Shown in pieces: positions 7,764 through 16,794 of a DNA stretch of 64,000 nucleotides. The first letter of the stretch is position 1. Each line of letters begins with the position of its first letter. Both the position numbers and the translations under genes were made by a program. The DNA is from Caulobacter endophyticus. Its GTDB lineage: Bacteria > Pseudomonadota > Alphaproteobacteria > Caulobacterales > Caulobacteraceae. Below the pieces are notes generated by a model. It did not search any database, was not told the DNA's origin, and worked only from the letters and a program-made list of their open reading frames with translations. The stretch is from the NCBI RefSeq assembly GCF_003116815.1, contig NZ_QDKQ01000071.1, forward strand, positions 124,001-188,000. Direction: 5' to 3'.

Positions 7764-8909
7764 ATGACCCGCGCCGAGATCGAGCCCTTCCACGCCATCG
7801 GCATCAGTCGCCTGGCGCACCAACTGAAGGGAGAGGGGGCTTCGATCATCCACATGGAGTTCGGCCAGCCCTCGACCGGCGCGCCCGCGCCCGCCATCGC
7901 CCGCGCCCATCAGGTGCTCGACACCGACGGCATGGGCTACTGGGAAAGCCCGGCGCTGAAGGCCCGCATCGCCCGCCACTACCAGGAGGCCTATGGGGTC
8001 TCGATCGAGGCCGAGCGGGTGGTGCTGACCTGCGGCGCCTCTCCGGCATTGGTGCTGGCGCTGTCGAGCGCCTTCTCGCCCGGTGATCGCGTCGCCCTGG
8101 CTCGGCCGGGCTATGTCGCCTACCGCAACAGCCTGAAGGCGCTTCACCTGACGCCGGTCGAGATCGCCTGCGGTCCGAAGAGCCGCTACCAGCTCACCGC
8201 CCGGGCGCTGGCCGACCTCGACCCGGCGCCGGCTGGCGTCATCATCGCCAGTCCCGCCAATCCCACCGGCACGATCATTCCGCCGGAGGAACTGAAGGCC
8301 ATAGCGGACGTCTGCCGCGAGCGCGGAATCCGCATCGTCTCCGACGAAATCTATCACGGCCTGTCCTATGTCGGGCCGACCCACTCGATGCTGGAGTTCG
8401 AGTCGTCTGCGCTGATCGTCAACAGCTTCTCAAAGTACTTCAGCATGGTCGGATGGCGCCTGGGCTGGCTGGTCGCGCCGGCCGATCTCGTTTCGCGCGC
8501 CCGGGCCTTCGTCGGCAACCTGTTCCTGACCGCCCCGTCGCTGAGCCAGCACGCCGGCCTGGCCGCCATGGACGCCCGCGACGAGCTTGAGGGCCATGTC
8601 GCCGTCTATCGCACCAACCGCCAGCTGCTGCTCGACGCCCTGCCGTCCTTGGGCCTCACCGCCATCGCTCCGCCCGACGGGGCCTTCTACATCTGGGCCG
8701 ACATCGGCCACCTGACCGACGACAGCCTGGCCTTCTGCGAGCGCCTGCTGCGCGACACCGGCGTGGCCACCGCGCCAGGCCTCGACTTCGATCCGGTCGA
8801 GGGCCGCCACTTCATCCGCTTCAGTTTCGCGGTCTCTACGCAAGAGGTGCGCGAAGCCCTGGAGCGCATTCAACCGTGGTTTGCAGCTCAGGTGCGAAAT
8901 TCCAGATAA
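7764..8909 (+). CDS. Class I/II pyridoxal-phosphate aminotransferase
   Basis: 381-residue fold-type I PLP enzyme. Seen in order: the substrate-loop region MEFGQPSTGAPAP; GASPALVLALSSAFSPGD; the PLP-ring Asn in ASPANPTG; Asp and Tyr in VSDEIYHGLSY; the Schiff-base lysine in NSFSKYFSMVGWRLGW; and the carboxylate-binding Arg near FIRFSFA at the C-terminus. The start ATG at 7764 (MTRAEIEPFHAIGISRL) matches the family beginning; in-frame sequence upstream overlaps the divergent ybaK region and is not coding. The substrate amino acid cannot be assigned. Aspartate/aromatic or alanine aminotransferase-like are possibilities. Confidence 0.9.
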   Translation: MTRAEIEPFHAIGISRLAHQLKGEGASIIHMEFGQPSTGAPAPAIARAHQVLDTDGMGYWESPALKARIARHYQEAYGVSIEAERVVLTCGASPALVLALSSAFSPGDRVALARPGYVAYRNSLKALHLTPVEIACGPKSRYQLTARALADLDPAPAGVIIASPANPTGTIIPPEELKAIADVCRERGIRIVSDEIYHGLSYVGPTHSMLEFESSALIVNSFSKYFSMVGWRLGWLVAPADLVSRARAFVGNLFLTAPSLSQHAGLAAMDARDELEGHVAVYRTNRQLLLDALPSLGLTAIAPPDGAFYIWADIGHLTDDSLAFCERLLRDTGVATAPGLDFDPVEGRHFIRFSFAVSTQEVREALERIQPWFAAQVRNSR

Positions 8910-9023
8910 TGCGTTGACTATCCATTATGTGAGAATAAAGCTGCGCCCGTTCCGGTGTTGAAAGGGTGGCGACGGCTGCTCGCGCGGCGTCTCGACCGCC
9001 CCGGTACGGGAGGGCGCACCGCC

Positions 9024-11792
9024 ATGGATCCTTTCAACCGCCGCGATTTCCTGCGCACCGCCGCCCTGGCCGGCGCGGTCGCCCCGATGGCGGCTCAAGC
9101 CGCCCAGGCCAAGGCTGCGTCCAAGGCGCCCGCCAATCTCGACGCCGAGGGCGTGCGCTGGCTGGACGGCGCGCCGCCTGCCGCCCACGAGGGCCAGACC
9201 TTCGGCCTGCCCTGGCCGCGCGGCGCCCAGAAGCCCAAGGCGACCTTCGCCATCGCCGGCGCTGACGGCCAGCCCGTGCCAGTCCAGACCTGGCCGCTGG
9301 CCTACTGGCCCGACGGTTCGCTGAAGTGGACCGGCCACGCCATTCCCGCCGACGCAGGCCGCGCCGAGACCCTCAAGGTGGTGGCCGGCAAGCCCGCTGC
9401 GCCGGCCGCGGCCGTCTCCGTCCGCGAGAGCGCCGACGCTGTCGAGATCATCAGCGGCGAGCAGTCCTGGACCATCCCGCGCAAGGGCGCCGACATCATC
9501 GCTCGCGCCACCGTCGCCGGCCGCGAGACCGTCCGCAACGTGCGCCTGGTGGCCCTGACCCAGGACAAGCCCGACTTCGACAGCGGCCCGGTCGCCGAGA
9601 CCCGTTTCGAGGGTCGGATCGAGAGCCTCGTCGTCGAGCAGAAGGGGCCCGTCCGCGCGGTCGTGAAGCTGGAAGGCAAGCACCGGGGCGCCGGCCGCGA
9701 GTGGCTGCCCTTCACCCTGCGTCTCTACGTCTATGCCGGCGGCCGATCGCTGCGGATCATGCATAGCTTCGTCTTCGACGGCGACGAGAACCGCGACTTC
9801 ATCCGGGGCCTGGGCCTCGTCGGCCAGGCGCCGATGACCGACCCGCTGTACGACCGCCACGTCCGCTTCGCCGGCGAGAACGACGGCGTCTGGGGCGAGG
9901 GGATCCGCCCGCTGACCGGCCTGCGCCGCGATCCGGGCAAGGCCTGGCGCGACGCCCAGGTCGCCGGCCAGAAGACCCCGGGGCTGGAGGGCATGGCCCC
10001 GACCGTCTCCAAGCGCCTGGACCTGATCCCGGCCTGGGGCGACTTCACGCTGAGCCAGCCCAACTCCGACGGCTTCTCGATCAAGAAGCGCACCAAGCCG
10101 GGCCACGGCTGGATCGACGCCATCACCAGCGGCCGGGCCACGGGGCTTGGCTATATCGGCGGGGCCAGCGGGGGCGTGGCCTTCGCCATGACCGACTTCT
10201 GGAAGCGTTGCCCGACGCGGCTCGATATCCGCAACGCCCATACGGACTTTGCCGAATTCACCGTCTGGCTGTGGTCGCCCGACGCCCCGGCCATGGACCT
10301 TCGTTTCTACCACGACGGCATGGGCATGAACGATCACCCGGCCGAGCGCGAAGGCCTGGAGATCACCTACGAGGACTACGAAAAGAACTGGGGCCGGCCG
10401 CTGGGCATCGCCCGCACCAACGAGATCACCCTCTGGGCTCTGCCCTCGACGCCCTCGCGCCCCGACTTCGCGGCCATGGCCGCCCGGCTGCGCGCAACGC
10501 CGCGCCTGGTGGCCACGCCGGCCCGCCTGAAGGCCGCCGGCGTGTTCGGCGACTGGAGCCTCGTGGATCGCTCCACCCCCACGCGCCGGGCGCTGGAAGA
10601 CCAGAATGACGGCCTGCTCGAGTTCTACATGCTCGATGTGGAGCAGCACCGCTGGTACGGCTTCTGGAACCACGGCGACGTCATGCACACCTATGACAGC
10701 GACCGTCACGTCTGGCGCTACGACATCGGCGGTTTCGCCTGGGCCAATTCCGAGCTGTCGCCGGATCTTTGGCTGTGGCTGTCTTTCGTGCGCTCGGGCC
10801 GGGCCGACGTCTTCCGTCTGGCCGAGGCCATGACCCGGCATACCGGGGAGGTGGACGTTTGTCATATCGGCCCGTACCGGGGGCTGGGCACGCGGCACGG
10901 CGTGCAGCACTGGGCCGACAGCTCCAAGCAGCCGCGCGTCTCCAACGCCGCCTACCGCCGCTACTACTACTACCTGACCGCCGACGAGCGGGTGGGCGAC
11001 CTGATGCACGCCCTGATCGACTCCGACGAGAGCCTGACCCGCGTCGATATCGGCCGCAAGCTGCCGGGCGCCCAGCCCTCGCGCCCGCCGGGCGTGGTCG
11101 ACATGGGCTTCGGCACCAGCTGGAGCGCCTTCGCCGCCGCCTGGCTTACCGAGTGGGAACGTACGGGTGACAAGCACTGGCGCGACCGCATCGTGGCCGG
11201 CATGGACACCATCGCGGCCATGAAGCAGCAGTGGTTCGCTGGCGGCACGGACTTCGACCTCAAGACCGGCAAGTTCCTGGGCAAGGGCGAGACCGTCAGC
11301 GTCTCGCACCTCAACGCCGTGTTCGGCGCGGTCGAAGTGCATTCCGAGCTGTTCCAGCTAATCGACAATCCGCGCTATCGCGAGGCCTGGCTCGACTACT
11401 GCCAGTTCTACAACGCCTCGGACGCAGAGTTCCGGGCCAAGACCGGCGCGCCGGCCAAGGGGCGCAACCTCAAGGAAGGCCATTCGCGGCTGACCGCCTA
11501 CGCCGCCTTCCACCGCAAGGATCCGGCCCTGGCCCAGCGGGCCTGGCGCGAATACTTCAGCGGCGATGCGGGCCTGGGCATCGGCACGATCGCCACCAAG
11601 CGCCGTGTCGATGGTCCCGCGGTCATCGAGCCGATGGAAGAGATCCCGCGCATCTCCACCAACGCCAGCTCGCAATGGGGCCTGGCCACCATCCAGAACC
11701 TGGCTCTGATTGGCGACGTCCTGGAAGAAGCCCGCGCCAACCTGCCGGCCGTCGGCAAGCGCGGCCAGGATTTGGGCAAGGACACGTTCTAG
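9024..11792 (+). CDS. Tat-exported PL26-like exo-rhamnogalacturonan lyase family protein
   Basis: 922 residues. The N-terminus carries a twin-arginine signal (NRRDFLRTAALAGAVAPMAA), so export of a folded enzyme is expected. After it comes VRWLDGAPPAAHEGQTFGLPWPRG, the opening of the PcRGLX/YetA family (polysaccharide lyase family 26), then a long mid-domain and an alpha/alpha-toroid-like region (for example DMGFGTSWSAFAAAWLTEWE and SHLNAVFGAVEVHSELFQL). The family cleaves rhamnogalacturonan, the pectin backbone, which fits the pectinesterase 12 kb away. The ATG at 9024 follows GGGAGGG. The gene stands alone, convergent with the histidine kinase, with a strong hairpin between them. Family-level call; activity is not proven. 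Confidence 0.72.
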   Translation: MDPFNRRDFLRTAALAGAVAPMAAQAAQAKAASKAPANLDAEGVRWLDGAPPAAHEGQTFGLPWPRGAQKPKATFAIAGADGQPVPVQTWPLAYWPDGSLKWTGHAIPADAGRAETLKVVAGKPAAPAAAVSVRESADAVEIISGEQSWTIPRKGADIIARATVAGRETVRNVRLVALTQDKPDFDSGPVAETRFEGRIESLVVEQKGPVRAVVKLEGKHRGAGREWLPFTLRLYVYAGGRSLRIMHSFVFDGDENRDFIRGLGLVGQAPMTDPLYDRHVRFAGENDGVWGEGIRPLTGLRRDPGKAWRDAQVAGQKTPGLEGMAPTVSKRLDLIPAWGDFTLSQPNSDGFSIKKRTKPGHGWIDAITSGRATGLGYIGGASGGVAFAMTDFWKRCPTRLDIRNAHTDFAEFTVWLWSPDAPAMDLRFYHDGMGMNDHPAEREGLEITYEDYEKNWGRPLGIARTNEITLWALPSTPSRPDFAAMAARLRATPRLVATPARLKAAGVFGDWSLVDRSTPTRRALEDQNDGLLEFYMLDVEQHRWYGFWNHGDVMHTYDSDRHVWRYDIGGFAWANSELSPDLWLWLSFVRSGRADVFRLAEAMTRHTGEVDVCHIGPYRGLGTRHGVQHWADSSKQPRVSNAAYRRYYYYLTADERVGDLMHALIDSDESLTRVDIGRKLPGAQPSRPPGVVDMGFGTSWSAFAAAWLTEWERTGDKHWRDRIVAGMDTIAAMKQQWFAGGTDFDLKTGKFLGKGETVSVSHLNAVFGAVEVHSELFQLIDNPRYREAWLDYCQFYNASDAEFRAKTGAPAKGRNLKEGHSRLTAYAAFHRKDPALAQRAWREYFSGDAGLGIGTIATKRRVDGPAVIEPMEEIPRISTNASSQWGLATIQNLALIGDVLEEARANLPAVGKRGQDLGKDTF

Positions 11793-11828
11793 GACTGGTT
11801 TGCTCGGGTTAGCCGAGCTGCTCACCAT

Positions 11829-11862
11829 CCGTAAAATCCCTGCGTTCGCGGGGGTTTTACGG
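11829..11862. terminator. Bidirectional hairpin between convergent genes
   Basis: CCGTAAAA pairs with TTTTACGG, and inside it CCC with GGG and GCG with CGC around a TT loop (two mismatches in 34 bases). It lies between the lyase stop (11792) and the kinase stop (11872). A second small hairpin, GGAGTA/TACTCC at 11861-11878, overlaps the kinase stop codon. Confidence 0.7.
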
Positions 11863-11871
11863 AGTAAAAAA

Positions 11872-13959
11872 CTACTCCGCCGCCTCCAGCATGGCCGGCG
11901 GTTCCTGCGCGCCGCCGCGCTGGACGGCCAACGGCAGGCGCACCTGGGCCATCAGGCCCTCGCCGGTGTTGGACAGGCGGATTTCGCCGCCGTGGGCGCG
12001 GACGGTGGTGCGCGAAGTGGCCAGGCCCAGGCCCACCCCCTGCTTGGTCGAGGTGCGGGCCGCGACGCTGCGATAGAAGGGGGTGAAGACACGGCCCAGC
12101 TCGTCCTCGCTCATGCCCGGACCCCGGTCGCGGATCTCGGTCACGGCCTCGTCGCCGTCGACATAGAGGCGCACCCGGGCGCTGTCACCGTACTTGACGG
12201 CGTTGTCCACGAGGTTGGTGAACACCCGCTGCAGGCCCAGCACGTCGATCTCGACCTGCGGCGCGGCGCCGGCCTCCAGCACCACGTCGCCGCCGGTGAT
12301 CTCGGCGTCGTCGACCACGCATTCGACCAGCGAGCGCAGATCCACGTGCTGACGAGCCCCAGCCTCGGCGTTCTCGCGCATGAAGGCCAGCACCGAATTG
12401 ATCATCGCCTCCATCTGGTCGATGTCCTGGCCGATCTCGCGGCGCAGGGCCGGCGAGGCGCGCTCCAGCCTGAAGCGCATGCGGGTCAGCGGGGTGCGCA
12501 GGTCGTGCGAGATGGCCCCGATCATCGCCGTGCGGTCGTTGATGAACCGGGTCAGGCGGGCCTGCATCTGGTTGAAAGCCCGCGCGGCGCGGCCGATTTC
12601 GGCCGGCCCGTTGGCGGCCAGCACCGGCGAGGACGGGTCGCGCCCTAGAGCTTCGGCGGCGTCGGCGAAGCCGGCCAGCGGGGCGACAAGACGGCGGGCG
12701 AACAGGTAGCCCACTGGTCCGACGATCGCGAACGATACCAGGAACCACAGCAGGACCCGGCGCTGCCAGCTGTTGGGGAAGCCCTCGGGCTTGGGCTGCA
12801 GGGTCACCCAGCGGCCGTCGGCGATGCGCAGGGCGGCCACGAAGTCGCCCTCGATATAGGGCGCGGGCGCCAGGCCGAATAGGCCGCGGGCCGTCGGCGC
12901 GGGCAGGGCGCGGCCCTGCGGTTGGGGCTTGGCCTCGGCGACGACGGCGGGCCGGAGCGCTTGCGGCGCGGCCAGGCTCGGCGCGGCGGTCACCGTCTCG
13001 ACCAACGGGCGGACGCGAGGCGTCAGGGGCGGCGGCGTGGCCACGATGTGGGCCGCCATCGGCTCGGGCGAGGCCTGCGGCGGAGGCGCGGCCACGGGCT
13101 CGGATGGTTGGGAGACCGCCATGAAGGTCGAGGTGCGGAACGGGGCGGTGAACAGCGGGTCGGCCGAGAGGCGTTGCGCCAGGCGGGGCATCACGCGCGG
13201 CGGTCCGGCGATCGCCGAGCCGCCTGCGCCGAGGCCGGCGGGACGGCCGAAGCCGCCCTGTCCTGGGCCGCCTTGTGCGACCTGTCCGGGTCGGGCCTCG
13301 CCCGGGCGCATGGCCGGACGCGCGTCGCCGATCACGCCGCCGGGGCGATAGTCGGCGCGAGCCAGGCCCTGCTGCGGGATCCGTCCCTGGCGCCAGGCGC
13401 CGCCGGGCGTCGGCGCGCCGGAAAAGGATCCGGCCGGAAAGCCCTGGGCCCCCACGGCGCCCGGCGGGCGCATGCCGGGCATCGGCCGGGGCATGCCGCC
13501 GGGGCCGGCCATCGGCTGGGCCTGGGCGTAGGAGGTGAACAGCAGGGTGATGGGCGAGGGGCTGGCCTCGGCCCTCTGGCGCAGCGCCCCGCCGCCCGCG
13601 CCGGCGAACGGCGGCGGGGCGTAGAACAGCAGCCGCACGTCGTCGGGATCGGCGTTCAGCAGCCGCGCCAGGTCGGCGCTGGAGCGCTCGGAGGCGACCC
13701 AGCCGGCGCTGTTGAGGCTCGGCGGCTCGTTCTCGATCGTCCGGACCAGCGGGCGACTGGAGCCGGTGTCGATGGCTGCGCCCCTCAGGCCGGCGGCGAT
13801 GTCGGCCAGGCTGTGCTGCTCGGGCGGCTTGGGCGGCAGCAGCAGGGTCAGGGCCAGGGTGGCCAGCTGGGCCACCACCAGGCTGCCGACCAGCAGGCAG
13901 ACGATGCGCAGGGCGATAGGCGCGTCGGGGCGGCGCAGCTGGGCGATCAGGCGCTTCAT
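11872..13959 (-). CDS. EnvZ-like sensor histidine kinase with a long Pro/Gly-rich periplasmic region
   Basis: 695 residues. TM1 is at about 17-40 (ALRIVCLLVGSLVVAQLATL). The periplasmic segment runs about 41-400, and TM2 about 400-424 (RVLLWFLVSFAIVGPVGYLF). Then come HAMP, the DHp helix with phospho-acceptor His in ISHDLRTPLTRMR (about 483), and the ATPase domain: NLVDNAVKYG, DRGPGM, TPFYR, GVGLGLATS. The gene overlaps the response regulator by ATGA, so they are translationally coupled and the regulator is the partner. Most of the periplasmic part (about 150-390) is low-complexity Gly, Pro, Ala and Met-rich sequence, very unlike ordinary EnvZ-type sensors of about 450 residues. The signal sensed is unknown. 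Confidence 0.92.
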   Translation of the reverse strand: MKRLIAQLRRPDAPIALRIVCLLVGSLVVAQLATLALTLLLPPKPPEQHSLADIAAGLRGAAIDTGSSRPLVRTIENEPPSLNSAGWVASERSSADLARLLNADPDDVRLLFYAPPPFAGAGGGALRQRAEASPSPITLLFTSYAQAQPMAGPGGMPRPMPGMRPPGAVGAQGFPAGSFSGAPTPGGAWRQGRIPQQGLARADYRPGGVIGDARPAMRPGEARPGQVAQGGPGQGGFGRPAGLGAGGSAIAGPPRVMPRLAQRLSADPLFTAPFRTSTFMAVSQPSEPVAAPPPQASPEPMAAHIVATPPPLTPRVRPLVETVTAAPSLAAPQALRPAVVAEAKPQPQGRALPAPTARGLFGLAPAPYIEGDFVAALRIADGRWVTLQPKPEGFPNSWQRRVLLWFLVSFAIVGPVGYLFARRLVAPLAGFADAAEALGRDPSSPVLAANGPAEIGRAARAFNQMQARLTRFINDRTAMIGAISHDLRTPLTRMRFRLERASPALRREIGQDIDQMEAMINSVLAFMRENAEAGARQHVDLRSLVECVVDDAEITGGDVVLEAGAAPQVEIDVLGLQRVFTNLVDNAVKYGDSARVRLYVDGDEAVTEIRDRGPGMSEDELGRVFTPFYRSVAARTSTKQGVGLGLATSRTTVRAHGGEIRLSNTGEGLMAQVRLPLAVQRGGAQEPPAMLEAAE

Positions 13960-14690
13960 TCGATCACCACCTTGGCGTCCAGCACGTAGCCGACGCCGCG
14001 ATAGGTCTTGATCAGTTCCTGGTCGCACTGGGCCTCGATCTTGCGGCGCAGACGGCTGATGTGCAGGTCGACGCCCCGGCCGACGGTCTCGGCGGCCTCG
14101 CCGCGGATGACGGTCAGCAGGTCTTCGCGCGAGACCACCGAGCGGGCGTTGTCGAGAAGGAGCGAAAGGATGGCCAGTTCGCCTCGCGTCAGCAGCAGCA
14201 GCATGCCGCCCGGGGCGGTCAGCTGGCGGGCCGAGAGGTCCAGGCGAAAGCCAGCGAAGGCGTAGATGTTGCGCTTGGGATTGCGGCCTTGCGGCCCGGC
14301 GGCTGCGCGGCGGCGCATCAGGGCCTTGACCCGGGCCAGCAGTTCGCGCGGCGGGATCGGCTTGACCACATAGTCGTCGGCGCCCAGTTCGAGGCCCAGG
14401 ATCCGGTCGACGGCCTCGCCCATGGCGCTCAGCATCAGGATCGCCGGGCCGTCGGGGCGGGCCAGCTGCCGGCACAGAGACAGGCCGTCCTCGCCGGGCA
14501 GGTTGACGTCCAGCACCACGACGTCGACGGCGTGGGCCTCCAGGATCTCGCGGGCGGCCTCGACGGCGCCGGCCTGGCGCACGGCGTAGCCCTGGGCGCC
14601 GAGATAGGCGGCCATCTCGCGGCGAAGGACGTCGTCGTCCTCCACCAGCAGGACGGTCGCGGTCTCGGTGATCGAGGCGTCGGGGGTCAT
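13956..14690 (-). CDS. OmpR-family response regulator
   Basis: 244 residues: receiver domain (VLLVEDDDVLRREMAAYL, phospho-acceptor Asp in VVVLDVNLPGEDG, Lys in DDYVVKPIPPRELLARV), then a winged-helix DNA-binding domain (LLTRGELAILSLLLDN, GRGVDLHISRLRRKIE, IKTYRGVGYVLD). The start ATG at 14690 follows GGGAG; the frame is open further upstream without family similarity. It is first in a two-gene operon with the kinase. A direct repeat TGTATC-N5-TGTATC (14969-14985, 11-base period) in the upstream gap resembles sites of this class, so autoregulation is possible. Confidence 0.94.
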   Translation of the reverse strand: MTPDASITETATVLLVEDDDVLRREMAAYLGAQGYAVRQAGAVEAAREILEAHAVDVVVLDVNLPGEDGLSLCRQLARPDGPAILMLSAMGEAVDRILGLELGADDYVVKPIPPRELLARVKALMRRRAAAGPQGRNPKRNIYAFAGFRLDLSARQLTAPGGMLLLLTRGELAILSLLLDNARSVVSREDLLTVIRGEAAETVGRGVDLHISRLRRKIEAQCDQELIKTYRGVGYVLDAKVVIE

Positions 14691-15136
14691 GGGCTCCCGG
14701 TTATGACATGGCGAAAGCATCCGCGTCCCGGCCGCGGGCAGGGCGAGGGGGCGGCGGCGCGCGTCATGACGTCGCGGCGGCGCCTGCGGGGCGCCTGGGG
14801 GCGCGACTGGCGCGGGAGGCGGGCTCAAGGTTCCGCTCCATGGTTGCGGCGCGGACATGCCTCTTCAATTCGAACTGCCGGCGATGGTCGCCAAAAAGTA
14901 CGGAATCGTTGCGGATCCTGGCCCATGAGCCAGCTTTGCAGGCGTAACGCGTCTGCAATTTGTCGCTATGTATCCGCCTTGTATCGTTCGGCGCGGCTGC
15001 AGATACGCAAGGCTCGGACGTGTTGGGAGTCGGCCGGCGGCCTGTCGGTCAACGCCCGCTGGCGACAGGACCCAGGAGCAACCGCAGTGCGCCGGCCCCT
15101 GGGTCCCGGATCGGCCTTCGGCCGTTCGGAAAGGCG
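14691..15136. other. Intergenic region: candidate OmpR-type direct repeat and a partial intergenic repeat
   Basis: 446 bases without a supported gene. TGTATC occurs twice with an 11-base period at 14969-14985, the spacing typical of OmpR-class sites. At 15093-15111 lies a 19-base copy of the intergenic palindrome family described at 28233-28366, close after the prolyl iminopeptidase stop. Overlapping open frames here show no family features. Confidence 0.4.
15093..15111. repeat. Partial copy of an intergenic repeat
   Basis: CGGCCCCTGGGTCCCGGAT here is identical, in reverse complement, to 28260-28278 inside the larger palindromic element between the 78-residue gene and aceB. It is followed by CGGCCTTCGGCCG, itself able to fold. 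It sits about 25 bases past the iminopeptidase stop. Confidence 0.6.
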
Positions 15137-16228
15137 CTAGTTCGCGATCTTCGGCAGCCCGTCCATGATCGCCGTCAGCGCCAGCACCGTCTGGCCTTCC
15201 ATGGCGCTGTGGCCGGCGTCGGTCTTGACGTAGCTGGCCGGCGGCGCGCCGATCTCTTCCAGGGCCGCGACCAGGCGCGAGGCCTGCGACAGCGGGCAGA
15301 CCTGGTCGAAGCGGCCGTGGACGATGTGCAGGTCCAGGCCCTTCAGCTTGTCGACGTTGCGCACGATGTAGTCTGGCTCCAGGAACAGGCCATTGGCGAA
15401 GAAGTGGGCCTCGATCTGGGCGAAGCACAGGGCGAAGTCGGCCTCGCCGAACTTACCCGCGTCGGCATTGTCGGGGATCATGTTCGAGATCGTGCCTTCC
15501 CAGACCGACCAGGCCACGGCCGCCTTCAGCTGGCGCTCACGCTCGGCCGCATCGGCCGGGACCATGTCGAAGATCTTCTTGTAGGCGCCCATGATGTCGC
15601 CCCGATCCTCGGGCGCGATCACCTCGACGAAAGCCTTCCACTCGTCGGGATAGGCGATGTAGGCGCCCGGTTCGGTCAGGGCGTAGGGCGTCTGGGTGAA
15701 GGCCGCCGCATTGCCCTGGTACATGTAGAGCAGGTCTTCGGTCGCGCCGAGGAAGATGCCGCGCAGGATCAGCGAGGCCACTTTGTCGGCGTGGCGGATG
15801 GCGTAGGTCAGCGCCAGGGTGCTGCCCCAGCTGCCGCCGAACACGTGCATGCGGCCGGTAATCCCCAGCGCGTCGCGCAGCCTGTTGATGTCGTCGACCA
15901 GGTGGTCGGTGGTGTTGTTGGTCAGGGCCGTCTGCGGGCCGGCCGAGGCGACCGTCGGCTCGCTCTTTCCGCAGCCGCGCTGGTCGAACAGGATCACGCG
16001 ATAGCGCTTGGGATCGAAGAAGCGGGCCATCGGCGGGGCGCACGCGCCGCCGGGGCCGCCGTGCAGGAACATCACCGGCTCGCCGTCCGGATTGCCGTAT
16101 TCTTCCCAATAGAGCTTATGGTCGGGCGCGGTGTCGACCTGCAGCAGGCCGCTCTTGTTGGCGATCGGCTGATCGTACTTCCATTCACCAGTGACCTTGC
16201 TGGTGGTCCGCAACCGCGAGAAATTCAT
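15137..16228 (-). CDS. pip: Prolyl iminopeptidase (alpha/beta-hydrolase)
   Basis: 363 residues. Releases N-terminal proline from peptides. Seen: oxyanion-hole motif FLHGGPGGACAPP, DQRGCGKSEP, nucleophile Ser in HVFGGSWGSTLALTYA (GGSWGS, the family signature), acid Asp in HGRFDQVCPL, and His in DAGHSAMEG near the end. The first about 35 residues precede the usual core (LYWEEYGNP). Gene order gives no partner: the next gene upstream is divergent. Probably cytoplasmic, as there is no signal peptide. Confidence 0.93.
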   Translation of the reverse strand: MNFSRLRTTSKVTGEWKYDQPIANKSGLLQVDTAPDHKLYWEEYGNPDGEPVMFLHGGPGGACAPPMARFFDPKRYRVILFDQRGCGKSEPTVASAGPQTALTNNTTDHLVDDINRLRDALGITGRMHVFGGSWGSTLALTYAIRHADKVASLILRGIFLGATEDLLYMYQGNAAAFTQTPYALTEPGAYIAYPDEWKAFVEVIAPEDRGDIMGAYKKIFDMVPADAAERERQLKAAVAWSVWEGTISNMIPDNADAGKFGEADFALCFAQIEAHFFANGLFLEPDYIVRNVDKLKGLDLHIVHGRFDQVCPLSQASRLVAALEEIGAPPASYVKTDAGHSAMEGQTVLALTAIMDGLPKIAN

Positions 16229-16368
16229 AACTCGACCTTTCGTGAGGCTGTCCGCCCGTGTCGCTTAGATGCGCTCGTCAACGACGACCGCAAGTCAAAT
16301 CGGCCGATCTCGACAGGATCGGGGCGGCCGCGTAACTCAGCCTTCCGCCGCGCCCGCAAGGAGGGATC

Positions 16369-16794
16369 ATGGCCAATCCCGTCTCGCTGCTGGCGCCGGC
16401 CCTGATCCCGTCGTGGAACTTCTTCGACGTCATCGCCGCCTCGCCGCGCGTCGAATACGCCCTGGCCGACGCGCGCGACGCCGTCTTGGACGCCTGGACC
16501 GAATTTAGGCCGCGGCCCCAGCGGCTGTCGCCGGTCGCCATGCTGGCGCGGCTGTTCTGGAACGCCCGCTGGAACGAGAGCCTGTTCCTGGTCAGCTGCG
16601 CCGAGCGTCTCGTGGAGGAACCGACGGCTCACGGCGAGGACGAGATCTTCCGCCGCATCGCCGCCGACCTCGCCGGGCAGCCGGACGCCGCGCCGTGGCT
16701 GTCGTTCCGGCTACTGTTCATCGATCCCACGGGCGAGCGCGAGGTGCTCTACCAGGCCGCGCCGCGCCGGCTGGCGGACCTCGACCTCCGATGA
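16369..16794 (+). CDS. Unrecognised 141-residue protein coupled to an HTTM membrane protein
   Basis: I do not recognise this protein. It is 141 residues, soluble by composition, with Pro/Trp/Arg-rich stretches (LAPALIPSWNFFDVIAASPRVEYAL, split here only by position, and SFRLLFIDPTGEREVLYQ near the end). The start has a strong ribosome site (AGGAGG, 5 bases before ATG). Its TGA stop overlaps the ATG of the downstream HTTM gene (ATGA), so the two are translationally coupled and probably act together at the inner membrane. Confidence 0.75.
   Translation: MANPVSLLAPALIPSWNFFDVIAASPRVEYALADARDAVLDAWTEFRPRPQRLSPVAMLARLFWNARWNESLFLVSCAERLVEEPTAHGEDEIFRRIAADLAGQPDAAPWLSFRLLFIDPTGEREVLYQAAPRRLADLDLR

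Noticed and set aside
8925-11342. 805-codon open frame on the minus strand
   Set aside because: It lies antisense to the Tat-exported lyase, whose frame has a signal peptide and family motifs. Long antisense frames are common at this GC content.
14865-15428. Open frame continuing from the iminopeptidase region into the upstream gap
   Set aside because: Shadow frame of the iminopeptidase 3' end that runs into the repeat-containing gap. No family features.
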